Translations under genes and position numbers: made by a program | Part shown: positions 18,560 through 28,200 of the stretch, piece by piece | How positions within the stretch are numbered: position 1 is the first letter of the stretch | How the letters are laid out: each line of letters starts with the position of its first letter | NCBI GenBank assembly: GCA_040285745.1 | Contig: JAUFOR010000008.1 | Span: 620,001 to 684,000, forward strand | DNA: 64,000 nt | DNA from: Barthelona sp. PCE | Taxonomy: Eukaryota > Metamonada: BaSk clade | Reading direction: 5' to 3' | The notes under the pieces: model-generated | Told to the model about the DNA's origin: nothing | Database searches by the model: none | Seen by the model: only the letters and a program-made list of their open reading frames with translations

Positions 18560-20455
18560 ATGGACCCAGAAGAACGAGCTCTTACACGGCAGTCAAGCCG
18601 TCGTCAGGCCCGCAACAGGAATTCTAGTTTGTCAAATTATGGCAATTTGAAGGGTATTATTGTTTTTGCATTGTTAACTTTTTGTTTAGGGCTAGTTATT
18701 GGGCGTAGCACAACAGATTCATTGCCACAGGAACCTCTAGCATGTCCAAAATGCCCTTTATGCGCAGTATGTAAGGAATGTGAGACATGTGAGACATGTG
18801 AGACATGTAAGACCTGTGAGACCTGTGAGACCTGTGAGGAGTGTCCAACTTGCCCTGACCCCGGTGAATACCACGAGGAGCAGGAGGAAGAACAACACGA
18901 GGAACAGGGTGAAGAGCAAGAGGAAGAAGAAGAAGAAGACCCTAAAGAAGAACAGCAAGAAGAAGAGGAGCATGAACAGCAAGAGCAAGAAGAGTTCAGC
19001 GGAATGCACACAAACTACGAGGTTGATGGATCAGGCGATCCATACCCACGTGCAGAAGTTCAGGTTCAGCCTGACGAGAAGGTAACACCTGTCGTCGCTG
19101 ACCGCATCACAGTGGCTATACTCGCCCACCAACATCCCGACCAACTCTCACTGCTGCTGCACCACCTTAGAGAACGTTTGCAAGTGGAATCATCCAAGAT
19201 TGTCGTTTTCATGCGCGATGAGAATGAAGCAGTTTCCCAAGTCGTTGATTCATTCAACCTGACCACGTTCCACTTTGATGACTACTATGTAGCCGACCGA
19301 GCTAAGCATGTTAAGGACAATGAGTTCATGAAGTATGTGTTGCAGCAGTCATTTGAGGTGGACGATCTTGCAGTGTGGTACATTCGGGATACAACTAGTT
19401 TGAGCGATTCATCACTCGAGTTTGTACTCACAGCAACAACAAGTATGCTTTATGACGAAAGCATATACGCTGTTGATTTACTGAACGAGTTTGGCTACCC
19501 ACACACATACCGTGACACTACTGAGCTCATCAGAACCGACACCCTCAACATGCAGTCTTTTGTTCTGCCTAATATTTCGAAGAACTTTATTCTGTCGCAT
19601 TGGGACGAGGACGCGGTGTACCATGACCTACTCCTCCCACCATTACAGTTTGATGTGCTTAAACCGGCCGTTTCTCATGCCATTCACTTTAATACCACAG
19701 CCAATATCGCATTAGCGACATCATATGTGATCCCTGACGTCCTGTCCGGCATTGGCTCGCGCTACTTTAGCGATATCGTTGAGAAATTCAATCGTTCAGT
19801 ATTGCTCTCTGAGTGGATGGATCTTGTTGATCACCAAAGAGATGACGTTGTAGCGTACGTGCATCACGGCGTTGAGTCGTTCGAAGTATTTGGCGTTGAG
19901 CCACGTATCAATAGAGATGGTGTCGTTGTTATTAATTTCTTTAACACAACCGTTATGCTCATTGATACTGACTCTTTACTCATCAAACAGCTGCATGCAG
20001 AGGGCATCAAGTACGAGGTGCTACTTGATTCTGCGATCAAAGATCAAGTGCTTTACTGGGAGAAAATAGCTCATAGAGTTGACTACCCGAACAATTTTTA
20101 CAGGGTATATGGGCTCCAGGGTCAGAACTGTGACGAAGCATGTGCCGCTTTCTCAGTTGAAGGGCTCCCAACAGCTGTTCTAAACCACACAGATGCAAAG
20201 AAGGGAGTTTGTGACATTTCATACTTCCCAGCCATTAACGCATGTGACGTTCTCAACAGAACAGGAACGTGTCAGCGCTGTGGCGTCGCGTCAAAGGATG
20301 ATTCTCGGAATATCGTCACTAGTGCACATATTGGACCAGCATCTGACAATACTGATGCTTGCTATATCACGAATCCATCACATTTCAACTGTGGGACGTC
20401 GCATGATGACGCCATTCGTCTTTGCCCATGTTTTGCACAAGAAGCTTCAGCGTAG
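18560..20455 (+). CDS. Type II membrane protein with GT13-like domain and Cys-rich end
   Basis: 631 residues from the ATG at 18560. A basic, Arg-rich tail is followed by one transmembrane anchor (IIVFALLTFCLGLVIG), then a run of CET repeats and a long Glu/Gln stem. The luminal domain begins near residue 180 with ITVAILAHQHPDQLSLLLHHL, resembling the first strand and helix of GT13 (MGAT1/POMGNT1) enzymes. The region where these carry an acidic EDD metal motif reads WYIRDTTSLSDSSLEFVL here, so the motif is degenerate. The last 110 residues hold a disulphide-rich module (CDEAC, CDISYFPAINACDVL, CQRC, CPC). It is probably Golgi-located; it could be a true transferase using a changed motif or an inactive relative. 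The first ATG was chosen because upstream in-frame codons give only a non-ATG start. Confidence 0.55.
   Translation: MDPEERALTRQSSRRQARNRNSSLSNYGNLKGIIVFALLTFCLGLVIGRSTTDSLPQEPLACPKCPLCAVCKECETCETCETCKTCETCETCEECPTCPDPGEYHEEQEEEQHEEQGEEQEEEEEEDPKEEQQEEEEHEQQEQEEFSGMHTNYEVDGSGDPYPRAEVQVQPDEKVTPVVADRITVAILAHQHPDQLSLLLHHLRERLQVESSKIVVFMRDENEAVSQVVDSFNLTTFHFDDYYVADRAKHVKDNEFMKYVLQQSFEVDDLAVWYIRDTTSLSDSSLEFVLTATTSMLYDESIYAVDLLNEFGYPHTYRDTTELIRTDTLNMQSFVLPNISKNFILSHWDEDAVYHDLLLPPLQFDVLKPAVSHAIHFNTTANIALATSYVIPDVLSGIGSRYFSDIVEKFNRSVLLSEWMDLVDHQRDDVVAYVHHGVESFEVFGVEPRINRDGVVVINFFNTTVMLIDTDSLLIKQLHAEGIKYEVLLDSAIKDQVLYWEKIAHRVDYPNNFYRVYGLQGQNCDEACAAFSVEGLPTAVLNHTDAKKGVCDISYFPAINACDVLNRTGTCQRCGVASKDDSRNIVTSAHIGPASDNTDACYITNPSHFNCGTSHDDAIRLCPCFAQEASA
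18779..18841 (+). repeat. 9-bp tandem repeat coding Cys-Glu-Thr (7 units)
   Basis: Seven 9-bp units of TGTGAGACM, with variants TGTAAGACC and TGTGAGGAG, encode CET repeats just after the membrane anchor. The near-identity of units at the DNA level indicates recent expansion. The Cys ladder could crosslink stalks in the Golgi lumen (inference). Confidence 0.85.
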
Positions 20456-20469
20456 GAGCTCTGTAAATA

Positions 20470-20982
20470 TCATGATTCAATTTTGGAGAAAAAGTTTTCA
20501 AGGCTCTCTCCTGAAGAGATATCAATGTTTAACGCTGTCCAAAGTGGTTGTGTGGGCTTTACGCGACACCCTCCCTGTTGTGAAAAGTCGAGCATTAACA
20601 AATTTTGGGTTTCTATCACATCAATATCCGAATGACGGAGCATAACAATGAAACGCTTCATTCCATTTCTTTGAACATGTTCATTGCCCGCAATACCCAG
20701 TAAATGAGTGTAAACGTCGGGAATCATCGACACAGCACTGGGATTCACAACATACACAATAGCATCGCAATCTTCAACATATTTCATCCATTGGGAGAGC
20801 ATTCCTGACCCACACTCTCTGAACTGCATGTCAGAAAATCGATCGTTTTGAACTCCATTGGTAGGAAGAGGATTTGGTAGTTCCTTGAGATTGGCAGGTT
20901 GTCCAGTCAGTTTGAAGCTCTTAAGCGCTTGTATAAAGGTTGTTTTACCTGCCCTGAGACCCACAACTAAAACGCGAGTCAT
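20470..20982 (-). CDS. ARL16-like small GTPase, degenerate
   Basis: 170 residues from the ATG at 20982. The start TRVLVVGLRAGKTTF is an Arf-type P-loop, but the spacing G-LRA-GKT is one residue short of GxxxxGK(S/T). The region MQFRECGSGMLSQWMKYV corresponds to the switch II strand (IRELGGCMGPIWSSYY in ARL16), and DAIVYVVNPSA to the next strand. The guanine-specificity motif NKxD is replaced by RHSD. ARL16 and its relatives act at cilia and Golgi. With a shortened P-loop and no NKxD, nucleotide binding may be lost or altered. An upstream GTG-initiated extension would add a hydrophobic start, which I rejected. It ends 14 bases from the convergent glycosyltransferase-like gene. Confidence 0.6.
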   Translation of the reverse strand: MTRVLVVGLRAGKTTFIQALKSFKLTGQPANLKELPNPLPTNGVQNDRFSDMQFRECGSGMLSQWMKYVEDCDAIVYVVNPSAVSMIPDVYTHLLGIAGNEHVQRNGMKRFIVMLRHSDIDVIETQNLLMLDFSQQGGCRVKPTQPLWTALNIDISSGESLENFFSKIES

Positions 20983-21022
20983 GAAAAGGAGAAAGAACAA
21001 AAAATGAAACACAGGGGATAGT

Positions 21023-23791
21023 TTATTTTCCTAAGAGGCAGGCTGACTTTGCAAGAGACTGTCCGGTGTTGACAGCACGGTTCAGAGTCTGACAGATTGT
21101 GTTTTCGCCAATGAGAACACCACCACAAAGACGGTCACCATCATAAACGAGCTTACGACGCTGTTGCGAGCTGGAACGGTTAAGAACGGTGTTGCTCTCT
21201 GTCTTTACGTTACCTACGGAGAAAATCTCAGTAGAGAAAGCGTGAAGAGTGGCAGGGAATCTACGACCTTCAAATTTCTTGATGGGTTCGTGGGCCGCAC
21301 AATTGAGACCAGCAACCTCACCTTCCATCATCGCACAGCCCCAAAGAGGAGCGGTGAACACATCGAGGCACTGAGCACAGTCACCAGCGACGAAAATGTC
21401 ATCAACGGGGATGCCGTTCATGAAGGGACGAAGATACTGGTCGCAGATGATGCCTCGCTGGGTCTCGAGACCCATAGAGCTAGCAAGGGAGACATTAGCA
21501 CGGATACCAACGGAAAACAGAAGAACATCTACATCCTGCTCTGCGCCGTTATCGAGGACAAGGGTAGTGATGGGACCGTTTTCCTCGGGCTTGAAGTCAA
21601 GTACAGTAGTACCCAGATGAACGTCAACGTTGTGACTTTCAATAACAGAGAGAAGGTGATTACTGAGATCAGTGTCGTAACCTAACTGAATGGGCAGAAG
21701 TGCACTACTGCGCTCAATTATTGAAACCTTACAGTCGCTTCTATCCATTGCAAGGGCAGAGGCTGCCTCCAAAGCGAGGATACCACCACCAACAAATGTC
21801 ACATTACACTTTCTCTTGTTTTTAGAGATGGTGCGCTTGATGCAGGAGTAAATATTCCAGAAGTCATCAACAGTTCTGAGAGCAAATACGTTCTCTCTCT
21901 CAATGACGTCGGGATAGGGAACAAAAGCCTTGGCACCAGTGGCGATGATGAGCTTATCATATGCAAGCTCGTCGTACTCGCAGACGCGGACGTTTTCACC
22001 CTCCATCGAGGCACACTCAGTGTGGCAGATAGTAAGCTGTAGCTTCTTAGCTGATGAGTCAATTCCCTCAACGTAACAACTTAACAAGAGGTTGATATTG
22101 TTCTGCTCGTACCACTGTGCCGGGTGCAGGAAGAAATCCTGACCCTTTGCCATGTCGGGTGAGGACAGAGCGTGTGTGAGATTGATACGGTTGTAAGGAA
22201 GACACGACTCACCACTGATGAGCGTGACACGAGCCTTTGTGTTATAGCGACGAATAGTCTGAACTGAAGAAACACCGGCGGCACCAGCGCCAATGACAAC
22301 TATGTGACCTTCGAAGGGGCGTTCGAGCTCACCCATTTCTTCATCTTCGACAAGCTCCCAGATGTCAGCACCCTGGGCACCGCAAACGGAACAAACACTG
22401 AGAGGGGGACCAATGGAAACCTCAACATGGTTGCAGATAATACAACGCCATCTTTGCTTTTTAGTATACTTGACCTCAGGCTCGTAGTCTTCAGCAACTT
22501 CAGGTAAGAAGCGTGTTGGCTCACCACCACTTAAAGCAATGGCGAATTGATTACCCCACTCCTTTGCATCCTCAATCTCAGAGGCAGAAGCGCGGAATCG
22601 AACACGCAGGGGGTGCAGGGGCTCGTTGAGGGCAACCTGCTCGAAACGCTGTGAGAGGTTCGTCTGGGCTTTACCTTGAGACCAACCGAATGATCCAAAG
22701 GTACCAACCATCAACCCCTCGTGCACGTGCATGTTGAGGGAACGGGCAACGTCCCAGATCTGGGGGAGGGCGTCGTTGAGAAGGGTGCTAGAACCCAACA
22801 GCAGCGAACGGTATTCAGGTAACATGCCCATGACCTCTGCGGTACCGTCGGCACCACGTCCGTTGAGGTTGATAAAGTCCACGCTCTTGCCCTGGAGCGC
22901 GAGTGATGCACCGATGGCGTGAGCGATTTCTTCCGTGAATCCGTAAGCGGAGACGTAGACAATGAGAGTGTCCTTGGTCTTGGGGCGGAGCGTGTGTGCA
23001 GTCCACTCGCGATACATCTCCTTCACCTTCTTAAAGTCGGCCTCCTTGAGAAGGGGACCGTGTGAAGTACAACATACGTCGATTTGACCATCGATACGGT
23101 CAAGAGACTCGATGCAGTTCATTGTGGCCTTGGGAAGAGGCCCGAAGATGGCATTGAAGTAATACTGCATTGCATCATCATAACCACTGAGGTCAAAGAC
23201 GCTATTGGTAGGAATGTAAGGGGGGTAGCAGTAGTGAGCGCCAAAAACATCACATGTAAACAGGGCACACATCTCTCTTACGTAGACCTGGATGGTGTCG
23301 GGCCAATGCACAAGGGGGTTAACGTAAAATTCAAAAGAGCGACCACCAATATCAATGGTGCAATCGTTCTTGATCTCTGTAACGTTGGCAAAGGATCTGT
23401 TGTGAATCTTCTCAAGATAGATGTGAGCCTGACCTGAGCAGTAGATCTTTGCTTCCGGATAACGATCAATCATTTTGGCAAGAGCTCCTGAGTGATCCAT
23501 TTCAGTATGAAGAACAACAAAGTCGGTGATACCTTCGGCACCAAAGGCCTTCAGTCCTGAATTAACACGATCAACGAATTGGTTGAAGAACTTATCCTTT
23601 GAAGTATCGATAAGTACGATTCTATCGCCACAGCGTAGCAAATAGGAATTGTATGAGGAATGATAATCGGTCTTCATGACGATATCGAAGACCTCAAGGT
23701 CAGCATCGTGAGCACCAACGAAAAAGAGATCGTTCTTAATAATGGTGTGTTCATATGGGGCGGGTACAGTGAAATCAAGGTGTTCGGCCAT
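21023..23791 (-). CDS. Fused flavodiiron protein-rubredoxin-NADH:rubredoxin oxidoreductase
   Basis: 922 residues with four modules. Residues 1-265: beta-lactamase-like diiron domain with all ligands visible (HTEMDH at 95-100, H162 in VHWPD, D181 in TCDVFG, H244 in TSHGP). About 270-425: flavodoxin domain binding FMN (VSAYGFTEEIAHAIG). About 447-480: rubredoxin with CIIC and CSVC. About 495-922: FAD/NAD(P) reductase with GAGAAG near 501, a second dinucleotide motif VGGGILALEAA, and VAGDCAQC. The protein can thus carry electrons from NADH through FAD, rubredoxin iron and FMN to the diiron site and reduce O2 (or NO) to water in one chain. Fusions of this kind are known from Trichomonas and clostridia. 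No targeting peptide is evident, so it is probably cytosolic. The gene was likely gained laterally from a bacterium at some point (inference). Confidence 0.95.
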   Translation of the reverse strand: MAEHLDFTVPAPYEHTIIKNDLFFVGAHDADLEVFDIVMKTDYHSSYNSYLLRCGDRIVLIDTSKDKFFNQFVDRVNSGLKAFGAEGITDFVVLHTEMDHSGALAKMIDRYPEAKIYCSGQAHIYLEKIHNRSFANVTEIKNDCTIDIGGRSFEFYVNPLVHWPDTIQVYVREMCALFTCDVFGAHYCYPPYIPTNSVFDLSGYDDAMQYYFNAIFGPLPKATMNCIESLDRIDGQIDVCCTSHGPLLKEADFKKVKEMYREWTAHTLRPKTKDTLIVYVSAYGFTEEIAHAIGASLALQGKSVDFINLNGRGADGTAEVMGMLPEYRSLLLGSSTLLNDALPQIWDVARSLNMHVHEGLMVGTFGSFGWSQGKAQTNLSQRFEQVALNEPLHPLRVRFRASASEIEDAKEWGNQFAIALSGGEPTRFLPEVAEDYEPEVKYTKKQRWRCIICNHVEVSIGPPLSVCSVCGAQGADIWELVEDEEMGELERPFEGHIVVIGAGAAGVSSVQTIRRYNTKARVTLISGESCLPYNRINLTHALSSPDMAKGQDFFLHPAQWYEQNNINLLLSCYVEGIDSSAKKLQLTICHTECASMEGENVRVCEYDELAYDKLIIATGAKAFVPYPDVIERENVFALRTVDDFWNIYSCIKRTISKNKRKCNVTFVGGGILALEAASALAMDRSDCKVSIIERSSALLPIQLGYDTDLSNHLLSVIESHNVDVHLGTTVLDFKPEENGPITTLVLDNGAEQDVDVLLFSVGIRANVSLASSMGLETQRGIICDQYLRPFMNGIPVDDIFVAGDCAQCLDVFTAPLWGCAMMEGEVAGLNCAAHEPIKKFEGRRFPATLHAFSTEIFSVGNVKTESNTVLNRSSSQQRRKLVYDGDRLCGGVLIGENTICQTLNRAVNTGQSLAKSACLLGK

Positions 23792-23862
23792 TTTTATGAA
23801 GGGTTTGTGAGTGAAAAACTACCGTAACGGATTAAAAAGAAGAGAATGTTGAATATGCATAA

Positions 23863-24170
23863 ATGAAAGTCTTTGTTCTTTCGGATGAAGGTTATGCGGC
23901 TGATGTTATCAGTAAAGCCCGGGAATGATAGATTTAGAGCCAAGAGGTGTGATTGGAGTTGATAAATTTTTAAGTCATTTGTTGAAGTGTGTGGTAGATG
24001 ATGACTTTAGAAATATTATCGGAATTGTTTGGAGGTTTAAAACCTTTTCAATGGGGCAGGAGTTGAGAATTATTGTGCCTGCGACTTGTAGTTTTTCTTA
24101 TTGTTGTATTCTTACTATTTTGAATAATTTTGAAGCTTTTCCCGCCCATGTCAATGCGGGTCTTTCATAA
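23863..24170 (+). pseudogene. Small frameshifted open frame, possible RpiB-like remnant
   Basis: An ATG at 23863 opens 21 codons (MKVFVLSDEGYAADVISKARE) that stop at TGA 23926. A second frame overlaps it by one step, from ATG 23925 to the stop near 24170, and reads on as a plausible continuation (GVIGVDKFLSHLLKCVV, NNFEAFPAHVNAG). Read across the shift, the order of strands and helices faintly resembles RpiB/LacA sugar-phosphate isomerases, but the catalytic CGTG is absent. It could be a decayed gene, a sequencing indel, or chance. It starts 71 bases from the divergent flavodiiron gene. Confidence 0.25.
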
Positions 24171-24486
24171 ACTGGAAGTTCAATTTCCAGCTCACTGCTT
24201 TTGTTTATGTCATTTGCTTTTTCTTAGGTATTTTCAATAATTTTGACATTAAAGGGTCATTATCTGGACATTTTATACCTGAACTATCATGTCATATCCA
24301 TATTAAGGGTAGAGAATTTCTGTTACTACTTTTTTTTGCTTTATGATTTCGGTGTGGAAGAAACATCAATTAAACGTTTTAAAAGGAGAAAACTAAACAA
24401 TGTATGTAATTTTTAATGGAAATAAAGCAATTTTCATATTGTTTCTGTTTTTGAACCCTTTTTCCTTGTGTTTTTCTTTTTAGAAC
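24171..24486. other. Intergenic, possible 5' UTR intron
   Basis: AT-rich. A GTATGT lies near 24401 and a TTTTTAG ends at 24483, just before the ATG at 24487, which could mark an intron in the leader of the next gene. The CTMAY branch motif seen in the six confident introns is absent, so I leave this unproven. Confidence 0.35.
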
Positions 24487-25095
24487 ATGCAAAGCTCCCC
24501 CCAGAACACCTCTCGTGACGAATTTGAGTCGCCTTCTGAAGAAAGCGGCTCAGAAATATTCATTTCTGAATCTTCCCATTCAAGTGAAGAAGATTCGGCC
24601 AACCAATCGGTGGTGCTACCGGGGGAGATCACAATTGACAAGATAAGAAGGGATCATCTCAGATTAAAATCAATTGCTGCAATTGCAGAGCATTATGGTG
24701 TTAGTCGAAATGTCATAGATGCTGTTATTAAAAAGGAATGCAACGAACGTGATGAGTACTTTTTATCTTTTGGAATAACTGGAGAAGATTTTGTTTCGTC
24801 TTTGAAGCAAGATAAATCTTTGGAGGACATTGCTAGAGAAATACCTATGTTTGAGGTAGCTGATCTGGTGCTAAATTTCCATACAAAATTAACAGCTGCT
24901 GAAAAATCAGAAATTTGCGAATATCAAAGTGAACTGCGTGATATCATGAGCAAACATGAATCTACGTACGAAAATATCTCGGGTTTTCCTGAAATTACCA
25001 CAGAAGAATACCAAATAGTTTTGGAGACATTTCGAAATAAGCAAAAGCAACTTAAAGAATCTTTACATTCTAATCATTTTAGTGCTTTTTGCTGA
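24487..25095 (+). CDS. Small protein with helix-turn-helix-like segment
   Basis: 202 residues, not assigned to a family. Residues 1-45 are Ser/Glu-rich and disordered, with acidic Ser clusters that look like casein-kinase targets. Residues about 50-85 (IDKIRRDHLRLKSIAAIAEHY then GVSRNVIDAVIKKE) have the form of a helix-turn-helix, suggesting DNA or protein binding. The remainder is helical. There is no signal peptide or membrane segment. A nuclear DNA-binding role is possible but rests only on the short HTH pattern. Confidence 0.55.
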   Translation: MQSSPQNTSRDEFESPSEESGSEIFISESSHSSEEDSANQSVVLPGEITIDKIRRDHLRLKSIAAIAEHYGVSRNVIDAVIKKECNERDEYFLSFGITGEDFVSSLKQDKSLEDIAREIPMFEVADLVLNFHTKLTAAEKSEICEYQSELRDIMSKHESTYENISGFPEITTEEYQIVLETFRNKQKQLKESLHSNHFSAFC

Positions 25096-25290
25096 AATTA
25101 ATAAATAAATTTGTTATACATGGCATGTAACCACAATGAAATGTTTGGAAATTCTTCGCTTCAATAAGAACACTCCAAGGATATTTCAGGAGAATCGTGG
25201 GTGATCACACATTTTCACACTGAAACTGACTGTTCAAATCGTTACAATTTTTTTTTACCCTTTCAAAGAATCATATGTTATTTACAGGAA

Positions 25291-28200
25291 ATGGATAGTA
25301 GCGTGAAGAAATTAAGGGCTTTGGACTCTTCTAGCACACCAATAAGTCGATACCGTCCATTTATTCCAAAGCATAAAACTTTGTCACATCAAAGAATCAT
25401 AAAGAGGAAGAATATTGTCGATTTTACGGACCCGCTTGCAGCCAATCCCAAGACTGAACTCATTAAGAAGGGGCTTAAACTTGGTACCAGAAAGCAACCG
25501 ATTTATGTCACCAATTTACTGCGTAATAGACAGCGTATAACACGCAGCCGGGCATATCGAGATCATGGACTACGAAATATACCAAAAAATGTGTCAAGAA
25601 AGAACCACAACAAGAGACCTTATGGATCATCTCGCATGCTTTATAACTTCCCCAATCTTCTGATCTCTTTTGGTCACCAACGTACGACAAAGGAGCTCTA
25701 CATTGATATCCAGAAGCAGTTTGAGCACCGTGAGAGAGAAGAAGTTCTGTTTTATGAAACTAACGACGGTGTTGTGAAAACTATTGAAGACCTTCGGCAG
25801 GCAGGCTACCTGAATCAGTTTAAAAACGATTCTGTTGCACTGTTTCCTCTGTCGCACAATGTTGTTCAAGATTTCACTGTTGAAGGACAGAACATTCATT
25901 TGCGTCATCGTCCTCCGAGGAAACCTGGGTACGCCATCATGCGAGTGCGTAAGGGTACAGGGAAGAAGGCGTCGATACACGTTGTACAGAAGAGTAATTC
26001 GCTTAAGGAATTCAAACAATACCAGCAGCATTTTAGAAATCATTCTGTTAATTCAATAGTGAGGGAGAAGATCCGTGACGAAATTTATGAATTGATGGGG
26101 AAACACGCAGAGATATTGGAGGGAAGTACCGGTTTAAGGAGATATAAGTCGAGTATTTCGATGAATTCCTTGCAATCGGCTTTGAAGGCCCTCAACGTTC
26201 AGGAGCTCGCAAGTAATGCGCTCAGATCTGCACCTGCATCACCGCGCACGGCATCAGCATTAGACTCATCGTTTAAGGCAGAGTTCGAGGATGCAACCAT
26301 GTTACGATCTGAAGTTGGAACACCGCTCACCGACTGGGGAACAGGTCCTGTAACCCCAGTGGAAATCCCAATGGATCAAGAAGTTCTTTTCTTCGAGGAA
26401 GTGAAGGAAGAGGAGGTGCATCTGCCACCGTTGCACAGGAGCGTTAGTTTTAGTGGCATAGGATCCACGTTGCCATCAGTCGGCAGTATGCGCCGCAGCA
26501 CATCTCTTTCTTCACATGGTGTTGGCCTGATGCAGTTAGGAGCTCCATCATTCGATCCAATACACGAGATCACACAGCACTCTTTTCTACTTGATTTAGA
26601 TGATAGTCTGCTGCAATCCACACCGGGACAGAAGGATCCACGCCAGCTCAGGCCTAAGACACCTCCTAAACTGCTGGTTCTTGAGTTTGAGAGTGCACCT
26701 GCAGAGCCAAGCATACAGTTGTTTGATGTTTTGAGTATGATCGGACAAAGTCAGCCCCTTTTTGAACAAGAAAAGGAGGATGAAGAAGAGTCGCACTTAT
26801 CCGAGGAGGAGCCAACCCCTCCAGTTTCTCGACAATCTACACCAAAGCAGTCGAGACAGGCTACGCCCCAAGTAAGTAAGAGTATTTTTGATTTTATCAC
26901 TGATGAGGAGCTTGCTGTTTTGGAGGCAAACGAAGCGGAAATGATGGAAATACATGATGTGGAGAGTATGATGGCCGAGAAGAAACGACGCCTCAAAGAT
27001 CGTCTTCGAGCGATTGAGAAGGAACGCCAAGTTCAGTTGAAAAAAGAGCAAGAAAAGATGAAAAAGAAGTTGGAGCAGGATGAGGCGGAAGAGAAGCGGA
27101 AACATCGGCTTCCGTCGTTTAAGAACGTCAAGAGTAGGTTTGCAACCCCTAAACCTAAACCTAAACAAATTGAAACTGAGGTGAAAAAGCTGGAGGTTGT
27201 TGATTCTAAGAGAGAGCGCCCTTCATCAGCGTTGGACGAAGAAGATGACATCAAATCTACCCCAAAGAAAAAGAAACCTGTTAAAAAGGGTGAAAATAAG
27301 CCGAAAAGAAGGAAGCCAAAAAAAGCTTTTTCCACAGAGGAGTGGTTGAAGAAGAGAAAAAAGAAGCCACAGGGGCGTCAAATCAAGCCCAACAACAACG
27401 AGTTACTTAGAATGCTGGAAGAGGAGGAGCAGCGTGAAAGGGAAAACAAACAAAAGGAGTTGGTGGAGGAAATTTTGCGCAAATCGCACTCATCACAGTC
27501 ATCCAGAACAGCATCACGACAGAGCGAGTTGCTGACGAACAGATCAACTATGTCGAATGCTAGTGAAATGTTTTTCTTTGACGATATCCCGGAAGCAGAG
27601 CAACGTCCTTCAAGCGTTGGTTTTAAACAGCGAAAGGCTCTTAAGAGTCGCAGCGATCGTAAACCAAAAGAGAGGAGAGGGAGCATGTTCGGTCTTGAAG
27701 ATGACCTTCCTCCTATCGAGGAAGAAGGCGGAGTGCCTGACATAATTGAGGAAATTGAGCAGGCAGCACTGGAAAACGAAGAAGAGGTTCAGAAGGAAAA
27801 GGAGCGTGTTGAGAGGGAGAAGCGTATTGCAGAGGAGCGCGAACGCAAGAAGAATCAGAAGGATCTCAACGTGAAGCACTCGACAAAGAATAATCAAAAG
27901 GTGAAGGAGATGCGATCGCAGAAGAAAGAGCGTAAGATTATGCAAGAGATGGATATTTGGACACGAAAGCAGATCAAGATCCAGCAGAAGGCAGAAGCAA
28001 GAGAAAAGAAGAAAATGGCAGTTTTAGATAAATATTCAAAAAGAATGAATATTAAGATCGTGAAGGAACAGGAGCGCCTTGAGCGTGAGCGACTTCGCCG
28101 TATCAAGGAAGAGCACGAGCGCCGGCTCAGGATGGAAGAACGGGAGCAGAGATTGATGGAGGCGGCAGACGATTATTCCAAATATAGAGAACATAAGGAT

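Noticed and set aside
24401-24483. Intron in the leader of the HTH gene
   Set aside because: 5' GTATGT and 3' TTTTTAG are present but the CTMAY branch block is missing and no coding effect can be tested.
27146-27166. Telomere-like CCTAAA repeats
   Set aside because: They lie inside the coding frame of the giant coiled-coil gene and encode a KPKPKPK run; only three units and no chromosome-end context.
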